Source: Isoetes taiwanensis (Eukaryota; Streptophyta; Lycopodiopsida; Isoetales; Isoetaceae). From it: DNA of 64,000 nucleotides. A model generated the notes under the pieces. The model was not told the origin of the DNA. It saw nothing but the letters and a program-made list of their open reading frames with translations, and did not search any database. Each line of letters begins with the position of its first letter. Position 1 is the first letter of the stretch. Of this stretch, positions 35,919-47,981 are shown one piece after another. A program made the position numbers and the translations under genes. Location: contig JAJEKV010000157.1 of NCBI GenBank assembly GCA_021234155.1, positions 736,694 to 800,693 on the forward strand, written 5' to 3'.

Positions 35919-36243
35919 CATTTAAATTAAAATCCCCCTTAAACCCCCTTTGATTTGGGTGCATATTCACACAGGGGTTACTCCAGGCAACGAGAGCTGT
36001 CGGATGGGCATATTTGCCCTTTATTCCAAGATCTGGACCGTACATAACGATCCTCGTTTGTGGGGTATGCATGTACAAGTTTTTGTATACTGTATAATAA
36101 GGTTTGCAAAATACTATAAGGTTTGAGAGAATTTTGTACATGTATTGTAAATATATTTTTGGAGCTCTCGCTGCCCTACGTAACCTGCCGTGTGAATATG
36201 CACCCACACCAAAGGGGGTTTAAGGGGGATTTTAATTTAAATG
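35919..36243. mobile_element. 325-bp MITE with about 85-bp inverted arms
   Basis: CATTTAAATTAAAATCCCCC at 35,919 is mirrored at 36,243. The arms continue through the CTTAAACCCCCTTTG and GGGTGCATATTCACAC blocks to a GAGAGCT core near 36,000 and 36,160. TG lies next to both ends. The inner part is AT-rich. Confidence 0.8.
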
Positions 36244-38352
36244 TGTTAAATGCAATGGTTTGTGTTAATAATGTTAATGGTAGTTGTGTGTTGATTGTTA
36301 TTTAAAAAAAAAAAAAAATTGGGCCTTTCGGGCCCTAACTAAAGCAAACATAAGTAAACTTTATGGGCCTAAATATTAATTACTAAAAAGCATAATAACA
36401 TCAATTTCCATTGCAAACAACTATTGAGTACATTTTATGTAGTCATTATATTCATTATCTGTAATCTCAATATTGCAATACAAGAATCATGTAAATTATT
36501 GTAAACTGCACATTGTCATGCATATGCTAGTGCATATGGTAACATGTGCTGGTGTCAATGCAAACCTGTTTTGCCATGGCAAGCATTCATAAGAATATGG
36601 CATATGTAAAACAAATTTAATTCCACAAAGAGGGAGCATCAATACAAAAGAAATGGCAATCATAACCGGCATTGGCATCCAATATCTAGCATTAAAACAA
36701 GATATGATATAATTCATCTGGCAGCTTTATGGTGCGAATGCTATCTTATAAATCTTCCCAAAATGGCAGTTTCAAGTTCTGGCACTGTTCAACCATCATA
36801 GATCCCTTTTGTGAGGTGGGACATTGATGGGAGAATAAGGATATACGGTGTGGACGCTAATCATCTGCAAGTGCATAATGCAAGAATTGCAGGGATGGTC
36901 CATGCCCAGCACTAGCACCAGAATCACATGCCCTCTCCACGGTTGCAAGTAAAGGAAAAAACGAGTTCCATTTTCTCGAAACAGATGTCTCACTTCTAAT
37001 AACAAACCCACTCTATCTGAACACACAATTGTACCCTCATGCCCTGAATATACCAAGGCAAGGGTTACAATTTTTAAACTGACAGAGGAATGAAATGATA
37101 TAAATGGAATCCTAGATACCTCAGAGATGCAGTGCTCTATTGCAGCTTCTAGGCATTTTATTGCCCTTTGTTGTTCAGACTCAGAATTTATGATTCATCC
37201 TCAGAATTCATGGTGCACCCATCAAGATATCGGATGTAATAGTCCTGAGATACAAGCAGCACTAGTGAGTGTGAGACAGCTAAAAAGCAACCAGCATCCA
37301 ACTTGGAAATTATTCTAAGTGCACTTTCTTCCTCTAATCCGAACAAAGCAAAAGCAAACATCAACAGAAGCTTTGAAATACAGAGGTGCCCAGTACAGAA
37401 ACAAAAAACGTACTTGGCAAGCATGGTATCCAGTACAAAACAAAACGTACTTGGTAAGCATAGGTCTGTCACGAAAAGCTCACGGTAGGAACAAGAACCC
37501 TAAAATGCAGAAACACAAAACATGAAACCATTCATTTACCAGCTTCAATAGGCTTTTTGAATTTTTGTAGCAGATAAGCAAACTGTGACATGCAATTCTA
37601 TATGTCTTCAAGGGGTACAATGGTGCAACCCTCTGAAGAAATCAGACCTCCTATTTGCAGATCTCTTCAGTGATGGCACTATTTCAAGCCATATGTAAAG
37701 GTAATCAGTTGTGGAAGATTCTATTCACTAAAATATCATGAAACTCATGTATTATGGAAGAGACTGAAGGAAAAATCAGACACAGAGGTGCTAAAGCTCG
37801 TCCTTACCTGTATCTGTGGTTTTTCTTGCATTATGTCCAGAGATTTTGCAACTACTTCGGAAGTCTGCAGTGTCCTGCTAAATGGTGAAGAAACGATTCA
37901 AACTCTGTTAATGCCGTACGTTTCCAGTTCCTGGTAGCAACCCATAGACCATTGTCATCTATCAGAAGCTAGATGTTACTTTTTAGAATCAGACTTGGAA
38001 AAATATTTACCATGAGGAACATCTGCCCAGCAGCTTCAGGCTGCTGGATACCTTCATTCGCCAGGCCATGTTCCGCCAAAACTCCATTGTTCTAGAAGTT
38101 GGCAGATAAATGTGAGGCCAAGAATTAGAGACAAATTGTCTAGTTATCAATCCAGGAGGAGGTGGACAACCATGGAATATGTTAGATTCTTGTTCCATTG
38201 CTGCAGAAATAATGTAAGAAAGGGGTAAGAAAAAGATAGTATACTATATGGGAGATAATAAGGCCTCGTTCGTTAGGGATGCCGCGACCATGCCGGATTA
38301 CCCAGTACTTGTTTCTCAATGCCACCATTCTTCGTGGCAGAGAAGTTACAGA

Positions 38353-38474
38353 TAAGTTGCACTCTGTCCCAAACTCGGATAGAAAAGGTTTGCCCAAGAT
38401 CTGAGCTTCAGCATAAATTGCACTATGTCACAAACCCAGATAGGAAACCTTGGCCCAAGATCTGAGCTTCAGCG
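38353..38474 (+). repeat. Tandem duplication, 61 bp x 2
   Basis: AAGTTGCACTCTGTCCCAAA...CCCAAGATCTGAGCTTCAGC occurs twice with about ten differences. Confidence 0.8.
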
Positions 38475-40326
38475 GAATAGCAAGAGTCGTAAACAGAGCC
38501 CATAAGAAATCGAAAGTTTTACCGTAAAACTTTACCTAAAGTAAACAGGCCCGAGCAACTCTGTTTGAGTAAACATCTCAAATATTCTGCGTGGATCTTG
38601 AAGCAGAACAAATCGAGATTTGGTTCGGAAGATCCTTTTGAAATGGCCAGGCAAAACTCCAGATCTCAAACACCCCTATTTCCTTGCAGAAGCTCTGCAC
38701 CAACTAGCAACGAACCCTAAAATACACTCGACCCTTGCATGTTTAAATTTGGAATAATATTGAATATTCATAGCTGACCATTGAAAAGTGCCACAAAAAT
38801 AAAGGATCCAGAAAGGGCGCACTCTAGAAATACTATTTAGTACACCTCAGCAAATACAGCACCGAAATCATAGAAAAATCTTAGTAAAAATCGTATAAAA
38901 ACATAAAAAACATCCCATGTTATTATGCTAGATATATAGGTGACAAAAGTTCTCACCCTATATTTGACATTACTGGTGAAACGAACTAGACCATCAGATT
39001 TGCATTGTGATTCATGACATACACTAAAACTCTATTATATAAAAGATTTCTAATAGATCCGTATGTAAAGTTGTGACATGGGATTGAAATACAATTTTTC
39101 CACGTTACACATATAGTTTGAAGATTTTTAACTATTGTGACACAAAAGAGAAACTGGTTGGAACACAACCTTTCACACTTCTTACACACATTTGTTAAGT
39201 TTGTCAAGACAAAAGACCCAAATGGACTAGAGGGGGAAAAAAAAAAAAAACTACAAGCAAGAAATCAACCCTTTTGTGAGTTTGGTGCATTTTAAGCTAT
39301 AGAATCCAAAGTGTTGTACACACAACATGTGTTGTCACTCATACATAAACATGCAAAATGTAAATTTCTATGCACCAATCTCTGTAGCTACAAGTATGCA
39401 TATAAACCATTCACTCGTACAACTCCTTTGTGGCATGGAAAGTATGGATTCCTGTTTTATCTCAAGAAATAATATTATTGACCAAATTAATAGGCCTAAA
39501 ACCCAAGTCTAATGATTCTTACCACAAGCTTTTCTAGCTCATATGGCATCTATATATGGCGGCATGGAAAGTGGGGAGATTATTCCAGGGGGCCCCACGA
39601 CCGACAGGAGCCGGGAGCGGGTCCTGGGATGATCGACCCATTTTTCCATCCGCCACAACATGGCAACTGCAAGCGACCTGTTGAGTGGAATCATGTTGCC
39701 TCTTTCCATTCCTGAGGTGGAACCAGCGAGCCAATTGCCATGTTGTTATTAAAGAAAAACAAGGATGGTTCTTTGCAACCAAGGATGAGTTGTCCAAAAT
39801 GGTGCAAATAGAAGCGACCACCTTGTAGAATGTGATGTGCTAATTAAAAAGACCTCATAGCCTTGGAAAAAAAAATCCTGATAGACTTGCATAATCTGCA
39901 TACCATTTAAGGAAGAGAGATAATTGCCTTTGCATATTCACAAATTGGGATATAAAAATAGAGAATAAAACTTACAAGACCCTGATATGGACCTTGATAT
40001 GGACATTAATTAGCTCTGAAAGTGAAGCATGAAAAGGCTAATATGGACCTTAGTTCATAGAGCCAGAATTTTACCTATACCTCATAAATACGCGCCATCT
40101 AGAACAGAAAACGTACAATAAATTTTGATTAGCCCCAGATAGCATACATTATTTGCGTTCCCTTTAAGACAAGAACAATAAGAGTTTCCGCCGTTGGCTT
40201 CGAAATCCCCGGCAGCTCTAACCAGATAATTTGCCGGTAAGTGCCATGCTCCACCGGATTTTGAATATAAACTCAAGATTATTTGTCGGATTTTGAAGGA
40301 AACCCACAATTTATTTGCCGGCAAAT

Positions 40327-40393
40327 AAAAATACAAACCGGAAAATAAGGATTGTGGCATAAAAATACAAACCGGAAAATAAGGATTGTGGCC
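40327..40393 (+). repeat. Tandem duplication, 34 bp x 2
   Basis: AAAAATACAAACCGGAAAAT plus AAGGATTGTGGC is present twice, essentially perfect. Confidence 0.85.
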
Positions 40394-41724
40394 GAAAATT
40401 TAGGAGACTAACTCCTAGTTTTTCGATGCCTCACACAAGGCGTTCACTATAGAAGTATGCTGTTATACTGTTAGTTCCAGAGTCATCTCTGACTCTAAAA
40501 ATTTCAAAAGAATGGAAGGGCCACCATGCAAATTTAAACCTTGCAGTCTCCGTAGTAAGTAGCATGTGCTTATCCATAGCTATTTTCTTCGCAAAGTTAA
40601 TTATTACTATTCGTAATAAAACAGATCCCATTCAAGAAAAAAAATCCAAGCACACGCAAGATTTTGTTGAGTCATAAACATCAAATCATACAATAATACA
40701 AAAGCATAAACCATTCAAACAGAAGGCACATGCAGATCCTGAGAACCTGTTACAAGTCTTCTGGTAAATAACTGACATACATGGAACTGGCAAACCAGAA
40801 TAATATGTATTCCATGTTTGCTAAAGTCTTTAGCTACAGATTAGATGGAATAAATACAAAATCTACTTTTTGAGAGATTAAATCTATGCACTCACTGTGC
40901 ATCAAGGGAAACAATCAGATCAAGCCCATGGCGTCAGTAGCTTGTCACTGTGGTTTAGATTAATACAAAGAAAAAGAAGAGAATTCGGCGTGTTTGAGAG
41001 GAAAAAACAGAGCATTTTGTTGTTAGTTAAGATTGAAAGGAGCCTGCACGTTATGTGCACTGTTTCTGAAAGCTCTTGCTAAACCTTTTGAATGGTGTTC
41101 CCCATGTGATACAACTTGGCAACTTGGCTTTTGGTTCCCAAGAATGGCCTACCTAAAGCTTTAGCATTATAATCTTATCAAATGAAAAGCTGGGCAGCCA
41201 GTTATGAAAGTTATAGCGCAAGCATTTCATATATTATCCCTCCTGGAAGCCATAGCAGTAATTACTTGATGTTTATGCATGATAAAGACCCAATTTGAAG
41301 TAACAGAAGAAAAAAAATGAATTTTACCTCGAGATACGTCTGTGGAACTCTGAGCATAATAGCTTGCAAGAAAACCTGCAAAGAAAAATGAAAACGAAAT
41401 AAAAACTTGTTGGGCAGTCGTCCTTAGGTTAAAAATGTGTTGGCCAGTCAAATACTGCGCCGAAAGCTAACCGCTGAAACTAACAGAGCTTTGTCCTTTG
41501 GTACTAATTGCGCCGCATGCACCCCATTTAATTTTATATCACCTGAGCACGGTATTCAACTGGAAAATTTCCTGCTTCAAAGAAAAAAACGTGTTTAGAG
41601 CTAGCGGATCTCTGCATATTATACAATATGGTACACACCACAGTTACAATCCATGGTAAAATAAGTCAATCTCGATACCTGTGTGGTTTGAAAACGGTCA
41701 CGAACTGTTGGGCCGTTTTCCTGG

Positions 41725-41733
41725 ACTATATAT
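41725..41733 (+). promoter_or_regulatory. TATA box of the expansin gene
   Basis: CTATATATG lies about 95 bp before the expansin start codon, a normal distance for a plant core promoter with a short leader. Confidence 0.55.
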
Positions 41734-41826
41734 GCAGCCTTTCGTCTGTATTATTTTCCCAAGCATTCAGCCCTGTTCTAGAGTTCTATCAATCAGAACC
41801 TAGAAAGGGTTTTTTGGGTTGTGGAA

Positions 41827-43026
41827 ATGGAAGCTCTGCTGCAAATATGTATTGGCTTTGCAATGCTGCTAATAAAAAATGTGCAAGGCTATGGCAATGG
41901 AGGATGGGGACTAGCTCATGGAACTTACTATGGCGGAGCAGATGCCACTGCAACTAATAGTAGATATACTGAAGCCCTAAAAACCTCTGTTTTGATTGAG
42001 TAGAAGACAATGCATGGATTTTAACCTAAAAAATCCCTGATTTTTTTTGCTGAACAGATGGAGCGTGCGGCTATGGCAACCAGCTGAGCACCGGATATGG
42101 AACTAGTACAACTGCTTTGAGCACTCCTCTGTTTAGAAGCGGAACTATTTGTGGCGCTTGCTTTGAGGTCAGATGCTGGAATGATCCTGCCTGCTTGCCG
42201 GGCAACCCCTCCATTGTTGTAACTGCCACAAATCTATGCCCTCCTGGAAGCCTTGGAGGCTGGTGTGATCTTCCTAGGCTCCATTTTGACTTGTCTCAGC
42301 CTGCCTTCTCAAGAATCGCTCATGTTATTGCTGGCCATTTTGTGCTCCAATACAGAAGGTAACATCCCTCCTTTCTTTTCTCTTCATTTTAGGCCAAGAA
42401 ACAAAAAAGTAACAGATTTTTTCTTTTCTTTTTATTTTTATTTGTATTTTTGTTCGGTTTATTGGCTAATCCATTGGGTTAGCAACTAAGAGATCTCATG
42501 TTCAAGTCTCTCTCGGTCCGTCATATGTTCTATTTATCATTTGTAAACTTGTAGTTTTACTTTTTCTTTTCTTTCTATTTCTATTTCTATTATATATTTT
42601 TTCTTAATCTTTTAGTTTCTCTTTTCTTTCCTTTCTATTGTTTATTCTATTTATATGTAATATACAGTTTTATCTATTTATCTTAAGTAATCCTTGAGAT
42701 TGTTTTTATACGTCCCCAGGGTTCCTTGCCAACGCTCCGGCGGAATACGTTTCACCATTAATGGCTTCACTTACTTCAACCTCATCCTAGTTTCCAATGT
42801 CGCCGGCGCTGGGGACGTCCGTAGCGTCATGATTAAAGGCTCCAAAACTCCATGGAGAAGATTGTCGAGAAACTGGGGCCAAAACTGGGAGGACAAAGGA
42901 AACCTCAATGGGCAAAGCCTTTCTTTCCATGTGACCACCAGTGATGGAAGGAGTGTAACATGCTTCAATGTTGCACCCTCTTACTGGCATTTTGGGCAGA
43001 CCTTCTCGGGGGCTTGCCAAACTTAA
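41827..43026 (+). CDS. EXPA: Alpha-expansin (EXPA), three exons
   Basis: Expansins loosen plant cell walls at acidic pH without hydrolysis. Exons 41,827-41,959, 42,058-42,358 and 42,720-43,026 join through GT-AG introns into 246 residues, the usual length. The N-terminal hydrophobic stretch (residues 3-17) is a signal peptide for secretion. Domain 1 (GH45-like) has HGTYYGG, GACGYGN, the Cys-rich [12 protein letters not shown] and the conserved HFD motif ([10 protein letters not shown]). Domain 2 (CBM63) has [20 protein letters not shown], the Trp-rich [20 protein letters not shown] and the C-terminal [11 protein letters not shown]. An in-frame GTG six bases upstream is not a likely start. The intron positions match those common in alpha-expansins, as I recall. 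Intron 2 carries a SINE-like segment. The gene looks intact. Confidence 0.95.
42460..42515 (+). repeat. tRNA-like SINE segment in expansin intron 2
   Basis: TTGGCTAATCCATTGGGTTAGC resembles a SINE A-box region and ATGTTCAAGTCTC a B box, about 36 bp apart. T-rich DNA surrounds it. No target duplication was resolved. Confidence 0.35.
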
Positions 43027-44818
43027 AACAACCATTTTTATAGTCCAAATATGTAGGGGCAGAGGTGGCATATATGTGTATGGGCTCACCCGCTCCCGTA
43101 TTTTTCCTGTATATTAGATTCATATAAGCATTACAATGCTTTTGTGAATCAGGACCATATGGTCTTTTGTGTTTGGGAACCAATCATAATGGCAAAAAGA
43201 TAGAAAGGTGCAACATAAGCTAGCAACTGAGTGCTTATGCAATGCAATGCAGATGTACTCATGAATGTTGACTTGAGATTATTGTTGTCTAGCCAATGCA
43301 AGGAGTTGTGGGCATTATATTGTCCTTAAAACTGTGTTCCATGATTATTGATTTGGCCATATTGAAATCTTTTGAGTAACGATTATAATGTAGAATGCCT
43401 TGACCTTCCTTGTTTATCAAAAATATGATTTGAATTTTTCATATTACTATATTTACAACGATAATTGTCGCTCACTTGGTGCTTTAAGGAGTCCCTCCCC
43501 TCCACCCATAAAAAAGCAAGAAATTTAGAGCCCCCTTATGCATATACTCCATTACAGAAAATTAAAGTTTGTATATCAATACATGTGCACTAACTTTTGA
43601 TATCACAGCTTTAAGCTTGACCAATCCAAAATGCTTTATAAATATTGATTCAAAATCCACAATGGATGCAGCAAAACTTGAGGATACTAGCTGTTGAATA
43701 CCTTATTAGGTTGTCAATTTTGTGTACTTTGTCTCTGTTAAAGCAACTAGGAAGAGATCCTTCATAAAGCTTTTACTACCAGTAGAATTTTGGATGCTTT
43801 ACTATCTTGGCAATTTGAAGGTGGTCATATACTTCAGAGAAAAAGTAAATGACATAAAATGTAAAGGGTTTTATGGATCTATACACTTTGCATGCATAGA
43901 ATAGGGCAACTAAAGTTTTGGAGCTTATTCATTTTGAACAGTTTCTAGTAAAATAAGCTACTTTATATAAACTAAACTAGGCCTTGAGAGCTCGTTTTGG
44001 TAAACACATGACTTGTGCTACTTTGTAGCTAAGGCTACTTTGATTTATCGACATTGTGGTATGGAAGACCCCGGTTCGATGGGATGCTATTCAAATCCAT
44101 GGAGGATAAGAAGATAGGGAAATGGAGGAAATATAGAAACAAGATACAATTCGAAATGGATGGTTTTGTGAAGGATTTTCTTGCAGAAGCAAGATGATTT
44201 CAATTCAAAATCGATGGCTCTGTAAACGATTTATTTGCACAAGCAAGATGATTTCGATGTATGTGGATGCTTTGTGCTATATGCTATCGGGATTTAAACA
44301 GAAGCAACTGCCGTGCATGTGAATGCAACAAACCGCCTGTTTCAAATTGGAGCAGCCACGTGGGCCGCTGGCCATGAACAATGACAGCGCAAGCCGCATA
44401 TGGCCACCGGTGGAACGGTGGGCGCAACTGCATGGAATGGTTCTGCGCTTCAAAAAAACCCATACAACAGGATTGCAAATTAAACGGGAGTGTTGCATCA
44501 CTCCCGTTTCAAAGATTCCCTTAAAAAAAACACCAGGATTTAAAAAATGATCATTTTCAAAAGAAGTTGGGGATTTCAAGTGAAACAAAATATTTTATCG
44601 TGCATTTTGGGTTCTTTTGAAGTGATAATCTTGCATTTGTAGAAAAGAGCACTTGGAAATGGCAAAATTCCAGACATTAATACACCAGGAATATTACTAT
44701 GAATTCGAGGACATCCAAAAAACATAAAAAAAAAAAAAAAAATTGTATTAATTTTTTTTAGTACATCAAATATGGCATTATTTTATAGCCAGTAGTAAAT
44801 AATTTAGCAAAAACTAAC
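43027..44818. other. Non-coding stretch between expansin and the methylase locus
   Basis: AT-rich, with no gene. A perfect 11-bp inverted repeat AAACGGGAGTG/CACTCCCGTTT lies at 44,482-44,509 with a six-base loop. An A-run at about 44,726-44,742 lies close to the methylase 3' end. The outer edge of the methylase-bearing unit may be in this stretch but was not located. Confidence 0.4.
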
Positions 44819-45328
44819 TCAGAGGTCTAAATCGAAGTCCTCAGTGTGTGGTTTGCTCGTCTCACCTTTTTCTATCTCTATAGTTTGCTCCTTTGTCACT
44901 GTCTTATCTTTGTTGGTGTCAATAGTCTCTTCAGGAATAGTAGCTAGAGCTACTTCTTTGAGCTCTGCAAAGGTAGCTTCATCTTCCAGAGAGCTTGTGA
45001 AAGGAGGTTGTATCTCAGAAGATGTCATTTTGGCAAAATCTGATGATGATTTGGCTCCCAACTCTTGATTTTCATCTGGTAGAGTTGGTAGAGCAGACAA
45101 CCGCATCTTAATAAAGTCTACAGACTCTCTATCAATGTCAACAGCAACACAATTACGGCCCTTTTTAAGTGCACATGCTATTGTTGTACCAGAGCCAGAG
45201 AAAGCATCTAGGACCCAATCTCCTGGACGTGAAAACATATCCAGAATATGGTTAATTAGCTTCTGTGGCTTCTGGTAATGATTCACAATTTTGCCTTGTG
45301 CACTTGGGTCCTGGAGCCGTATAATCAC
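44819..45328 (-). CDS. Methyltransferase C-terminal exon (SAM-binding motif I)
   Basis: A 169-codon open stretch. HYQKPQKLINHILDMFSRPG then WVLDAFSGSGTTIACALKKG is the classic C-terminal half of beta-class bacterial N6-adenine/N4-cytosine methylases (KP...GD.VLDPFxGSGTT), followed by VAVDIDRESVDFIKMRL. The last 80 residues are a Ser/Thr/Glu-rich tail ending EDFDLDL, unlike bacterial enzymes. The reading before VIIRL needs two one-base shifts around 45,330-45,360 to join the piece at 45,349-45,480 (HGGGPRLLSKVEYLHVAYW). Confidence 0.8.
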   Translation of the reverse strand: MIIRLQDPSAQGKIVNHYQKPQKLINHILDMFSRPGDWVLDAFSGSGTTIACALKKGRNCVAVDIDRESVDFIKMRLSALPTLPDENQELGAKSSSDFAKMTSSEIQPPFTSSLEDEATFAELKEVALATIPEETIDTNKDKTVTKEQTIEIEKGETSKPHTEDFDLDL

Positions 45329-45619
45329 TTCACGGGAACTCTAGGACATTAGAAAAATTTTGGCGGTGTCAACGTGTTAAAGTGCTCCATGGTACGCTTC
45401 CCGTCGAAACTCCAGTAAGCTACATGGAGATACTCAACCTTGCTCAGCAGCCTCGGTCCTCCACCATGGTAGTTGATATTAGTTTTGTACTGCAAGATCG
45501 TATTCCGAATAGTAGTAAGTACATTATTCAGAATAGAAGATGACGAGTTACAACTGCAACAATGACTCAAAACTTGAAAGAAAAAACATTTCAACTGCAC
45601 TCGAGATTTGAAGACTCAC

Positions 45620-46060
45620 CAGACCATATTTTCATAACCGGCTTGCACAGGAGAACCGAAGTGGTTCTTGAAAGTAGCTTCCACAAGTCCGGATTGCATG
45701 GAGTGGAACACAACAAGACGCCAGTGTTTTGCTTTGGTAACCTGCTTAATTCCGTCGACGAAAGCATTAAATTCTGAGTTTTTGAATGGCTGATCGTCGT
45801 AGCGGCTATCCTTCAGCTTGAACCCATACGGCAAGTCTGCTATGACCAATGTAAGATCTTGTGGCTTTATACTTCCAGCCAACTTAGTGCAGTCCCCATG
45901 AACGATAGAATAAAAGTTATTTTGATCAAACATGGAAAACCTCTCGTAGTCGGACGGCTCAACATCAACAATACGCCTATCCGCTAGAGTCCTCTCTTCT
46001 CTGGTAGTCCTTACCAGGTGCATAAAACCTTCTGGTAGGTCCTTGTTCTTCTTCTTGCTC
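45620..46060 (-). CDS. Methyltransferase N-terminal exon (motif IV DLPYGF)
   Basis: The acceptor near 46,061 opens a frame with KKKNKDLPEGF. FYSIVHGDCTKLAGSIKPQD then LVIADLPYGFKLKDSRYDDQ places the catalytic DPPY-type motif (here DLPY) 25 residues after the GDC box, as in beta-class methylases. The donor TG|GTGAGT is at 45,619. Order IV before I matches the beta class. DLPY instead of DPPY is a tolerated variant in related enzymes, as far as I recall. Confidence 0.8.
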
Positions 46061-46266
46061 TGTTAGTAAAAGATGTTAGGCAGGCATCACAAAAGAAAAA
46101 CATTAAAAACAGGAAGAAGACGTACCCAGCCCTCAAAATTTGGAGCATATTGGATAATACGCTCGTCGGAAGTTGTTATGGGATACACAGCTCTTTACAT
46201 CTGTCCCAGCTGTCCACGTTCAACTGCTCCATTAAACATGTTTGGCACGTAATAACATTTTTCTGG

Positions 46267-46592
46267 CTGGAAGTCAAGAACAATTAAACAAGGTGAGTAT
46301 TGTTTTCTGGAAAACGAAAGCAATAAGAAAAAGCCACAGTGTATTCCGAAATACCCTTTGTCTTACAAGCCAAAAGCAAAAGTGTATTCCGAAATACACC
46401 TCTGCTTTACGTTCGAAGCAAAAGTGTATTCCAGAATACACTTTTGCTTTACGTTCAAAGCAAAAGTGTATTCCGGAATACACTTTTGCTTTGGCTTGTA
46501 AGCCAAAGTGTATTCCGGAATACACCTTGGCTTCCCAAAAAATATTTCTTGCTACGGAAGGAAAATTTAAATGAAAGTTCTGCCGTTCTTAC
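46267..46592 (-). repeat. Intron with GTATTCCGGAATAC palindrome array
   Basis: Five near-identical units with core GTATTCCGGAATAC lie at about 46,340-46,525, separated by smaller palindromes (GCTTTACGTTCAAAGC). One unit extends to a perfect 38-bp palindrome at 46,456-46,493. The minus-strand donor GTAAGAACGG (46,592) and an acceptor near 46,267 make this an intron of the methylase gene. Confidence 0.75.
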
Positions 46593-46822
46593 TTGTGCAG
46601 TTCCTTGGACATCTCTTCGAGCGTAAACTCTTTATCAACGACCTTCTGCAGTAGCCTTTCTAGTATGTCCATGTTTGTAAAGCCCTGCATTTCTCTCCAG
46701 ACCGTGATCGTCATTTCCTTCTTCGGGACGTCAGAACCTTTCTTCTTTTCTGAGACCTTCCCTTTACTTTTTAATTCACCACGCTCGAACATGGTAAAAA
46801 TTTCATTTTGTAGGTCCCATAT

Positions 46823-46871
46823 CTGCACGGTAACAAACAAGGTTAGTTTCTGCATGGTTATTCCAGAATAC
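46823..46871 (-). other. 49-nt intron starting with the palindrome core
   Basis: Splicing GACGTC|GTATTC...GTGCAG|ATATGGG joins FRDV to IWDLQNE in frame. The intron's first bases, GTATTCTGGAATA, are the same palindrome core that fills the larger introns of this gene. Confidence 0.6.
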
Positions 46872-47073
46872 GACGTCTCTGAAGGCTAGTTGAAACCAGT
46901 TGTCATGCGGTATGAGAGACTGCCGTTTATTAGCTTCATCGTACTTAAGGCAGCACTCCACAGCGCACGCTTCCTTCAGTTCTAACGAGTATGCCGGTTT
47001 CTTCAAATCTTCTCCATATTTTTCCTTAAAAATCATGTACTAACCATCATTCAATTAAATTGGGATTATGTCT

Positions 47074-47445
47074 ATTCCAAAATCGCGCCGTATAAGCTAT
47101 TTATTGACCATTATATTGAATTAACCACACTTTTGCACTGAGTTCATTTTCGGGCTAGGAAGATGCATTTTATGTTGAAATGCAAGGGCATCCAAATATT
47201 CGGTCCAAATGACCCATATTATGAAAGAATGTTGGCAATATAAAAAGTAGGAAATTGCTTATTAATTCGTACAATCACCGACGACAACGAAATCTAAACA
47301 TTGAAATTGTAGTGTTTTACGAATAAATAACGACAAGCAAGTTGCTCTGTAAGCGTAGATTTTCAAAGGGTCAAATGTGGCGTGCCATTTTATTCCCATA
47401 AATAACGTATTATAGTGGAACATAAACTTTAAAAACTAATCCGAA
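47074..47445. other. Left subterminal region of the 12-kb element
   Basis: AT-rich, with no gene. An AAAATCGCGCCG word at about 47,079 is a half-copy of the element's palindrome family. Confidence 0.5.
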
Positions 47446-47724
47446 TCATCGCCGACGGTATTTGCGGTAAGTCTTTGAGATCCTTTCGATCATGAACAAA
47501 CCATGCTCCGGATTCCATATAAGATGGATTACAACATCAAAGGGATCAGGATAGAAGCGGACGGGATTCATAGCAACGACATCAAGCCAGTCCTGAAGTT
47601 CTATTTCTAGCTCGCGGCACCTGCAGAGGTCTGCGTGGTTCATCTGGCGGGTAATAGAATGTGCCATAATAACAAGCGTATATGGAAAGCGGAAGCCGGC
47701 CGATGGTTTGCGAATTTCATGCAT
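47446..47724 (-). CDS. Unrecognised cargo exon
   Basis: 92 codons, with ELEIELQDWLDVVAMNPVRF and DPFDVVIHLIWNPEHGLFMI, ending in a basic YRKYRRR tail. I do not recognise it. It lies downstream of the phosphatase remnant on the same strand and may be a last exon of the cargo gene. Confidence 0.35.
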   Translation of the reverse strand: MHEIRKPSAGFRFPYTLVIMAHSITRQMNHADLCRCRELEIELQDWLDVVAMNPVRFYPDPFDVVIHLIWNPEHGLFMIERISKTYRKYRRR

Positions 47725-47981
47725 ACGTATTTATAGACACCTAAATTATTGACGGTATATACATACAAATTATTGCAAGTATAGCAAACCATACACGTAA
47801 TATAAAAGAACAATACGTACACAGAACCAATAATGCTTTGATATAAGAACACAATATATATTCGAAAGAGTTTGGTGTAAAGTATATTTCATATTCAAAA
47901 CTTTTTGGAAAGTGTATTTCTGTATACATATATATATATATCAAAAAGTTCCCTTTCTAGAACGATCTTCTCTAGGTCCTG

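Larger units (their letters stand above)
36244..41719. other. Mostly non-coding stretch with a few exon-like pieces
   Basis: No complete gene is seen. Some minus-strand pieces have good splice edges and sensible coding content: one at about 41,575-41,545 (GNFPVEYRAQ), one at about 41,382-41,328 (VFLQAIMLRVPQTYLE), one near 38,100-38,010 (NNGVLAEHGLANEGIQQPE) and one near 37,880-37,815 (SEVVAKSLDIMQEKPQIQ). They could be exons of one minus-strand gene that I cannot name or complete. Repeats at 38,353 and 40,327 are listed separately. Confidence 0.35.

Noticed and set aside
46242-46626. Open frames of 83-110 codons on both strands
   Set aside because: They are repeat translations of the palindrome array in the methylase intron.
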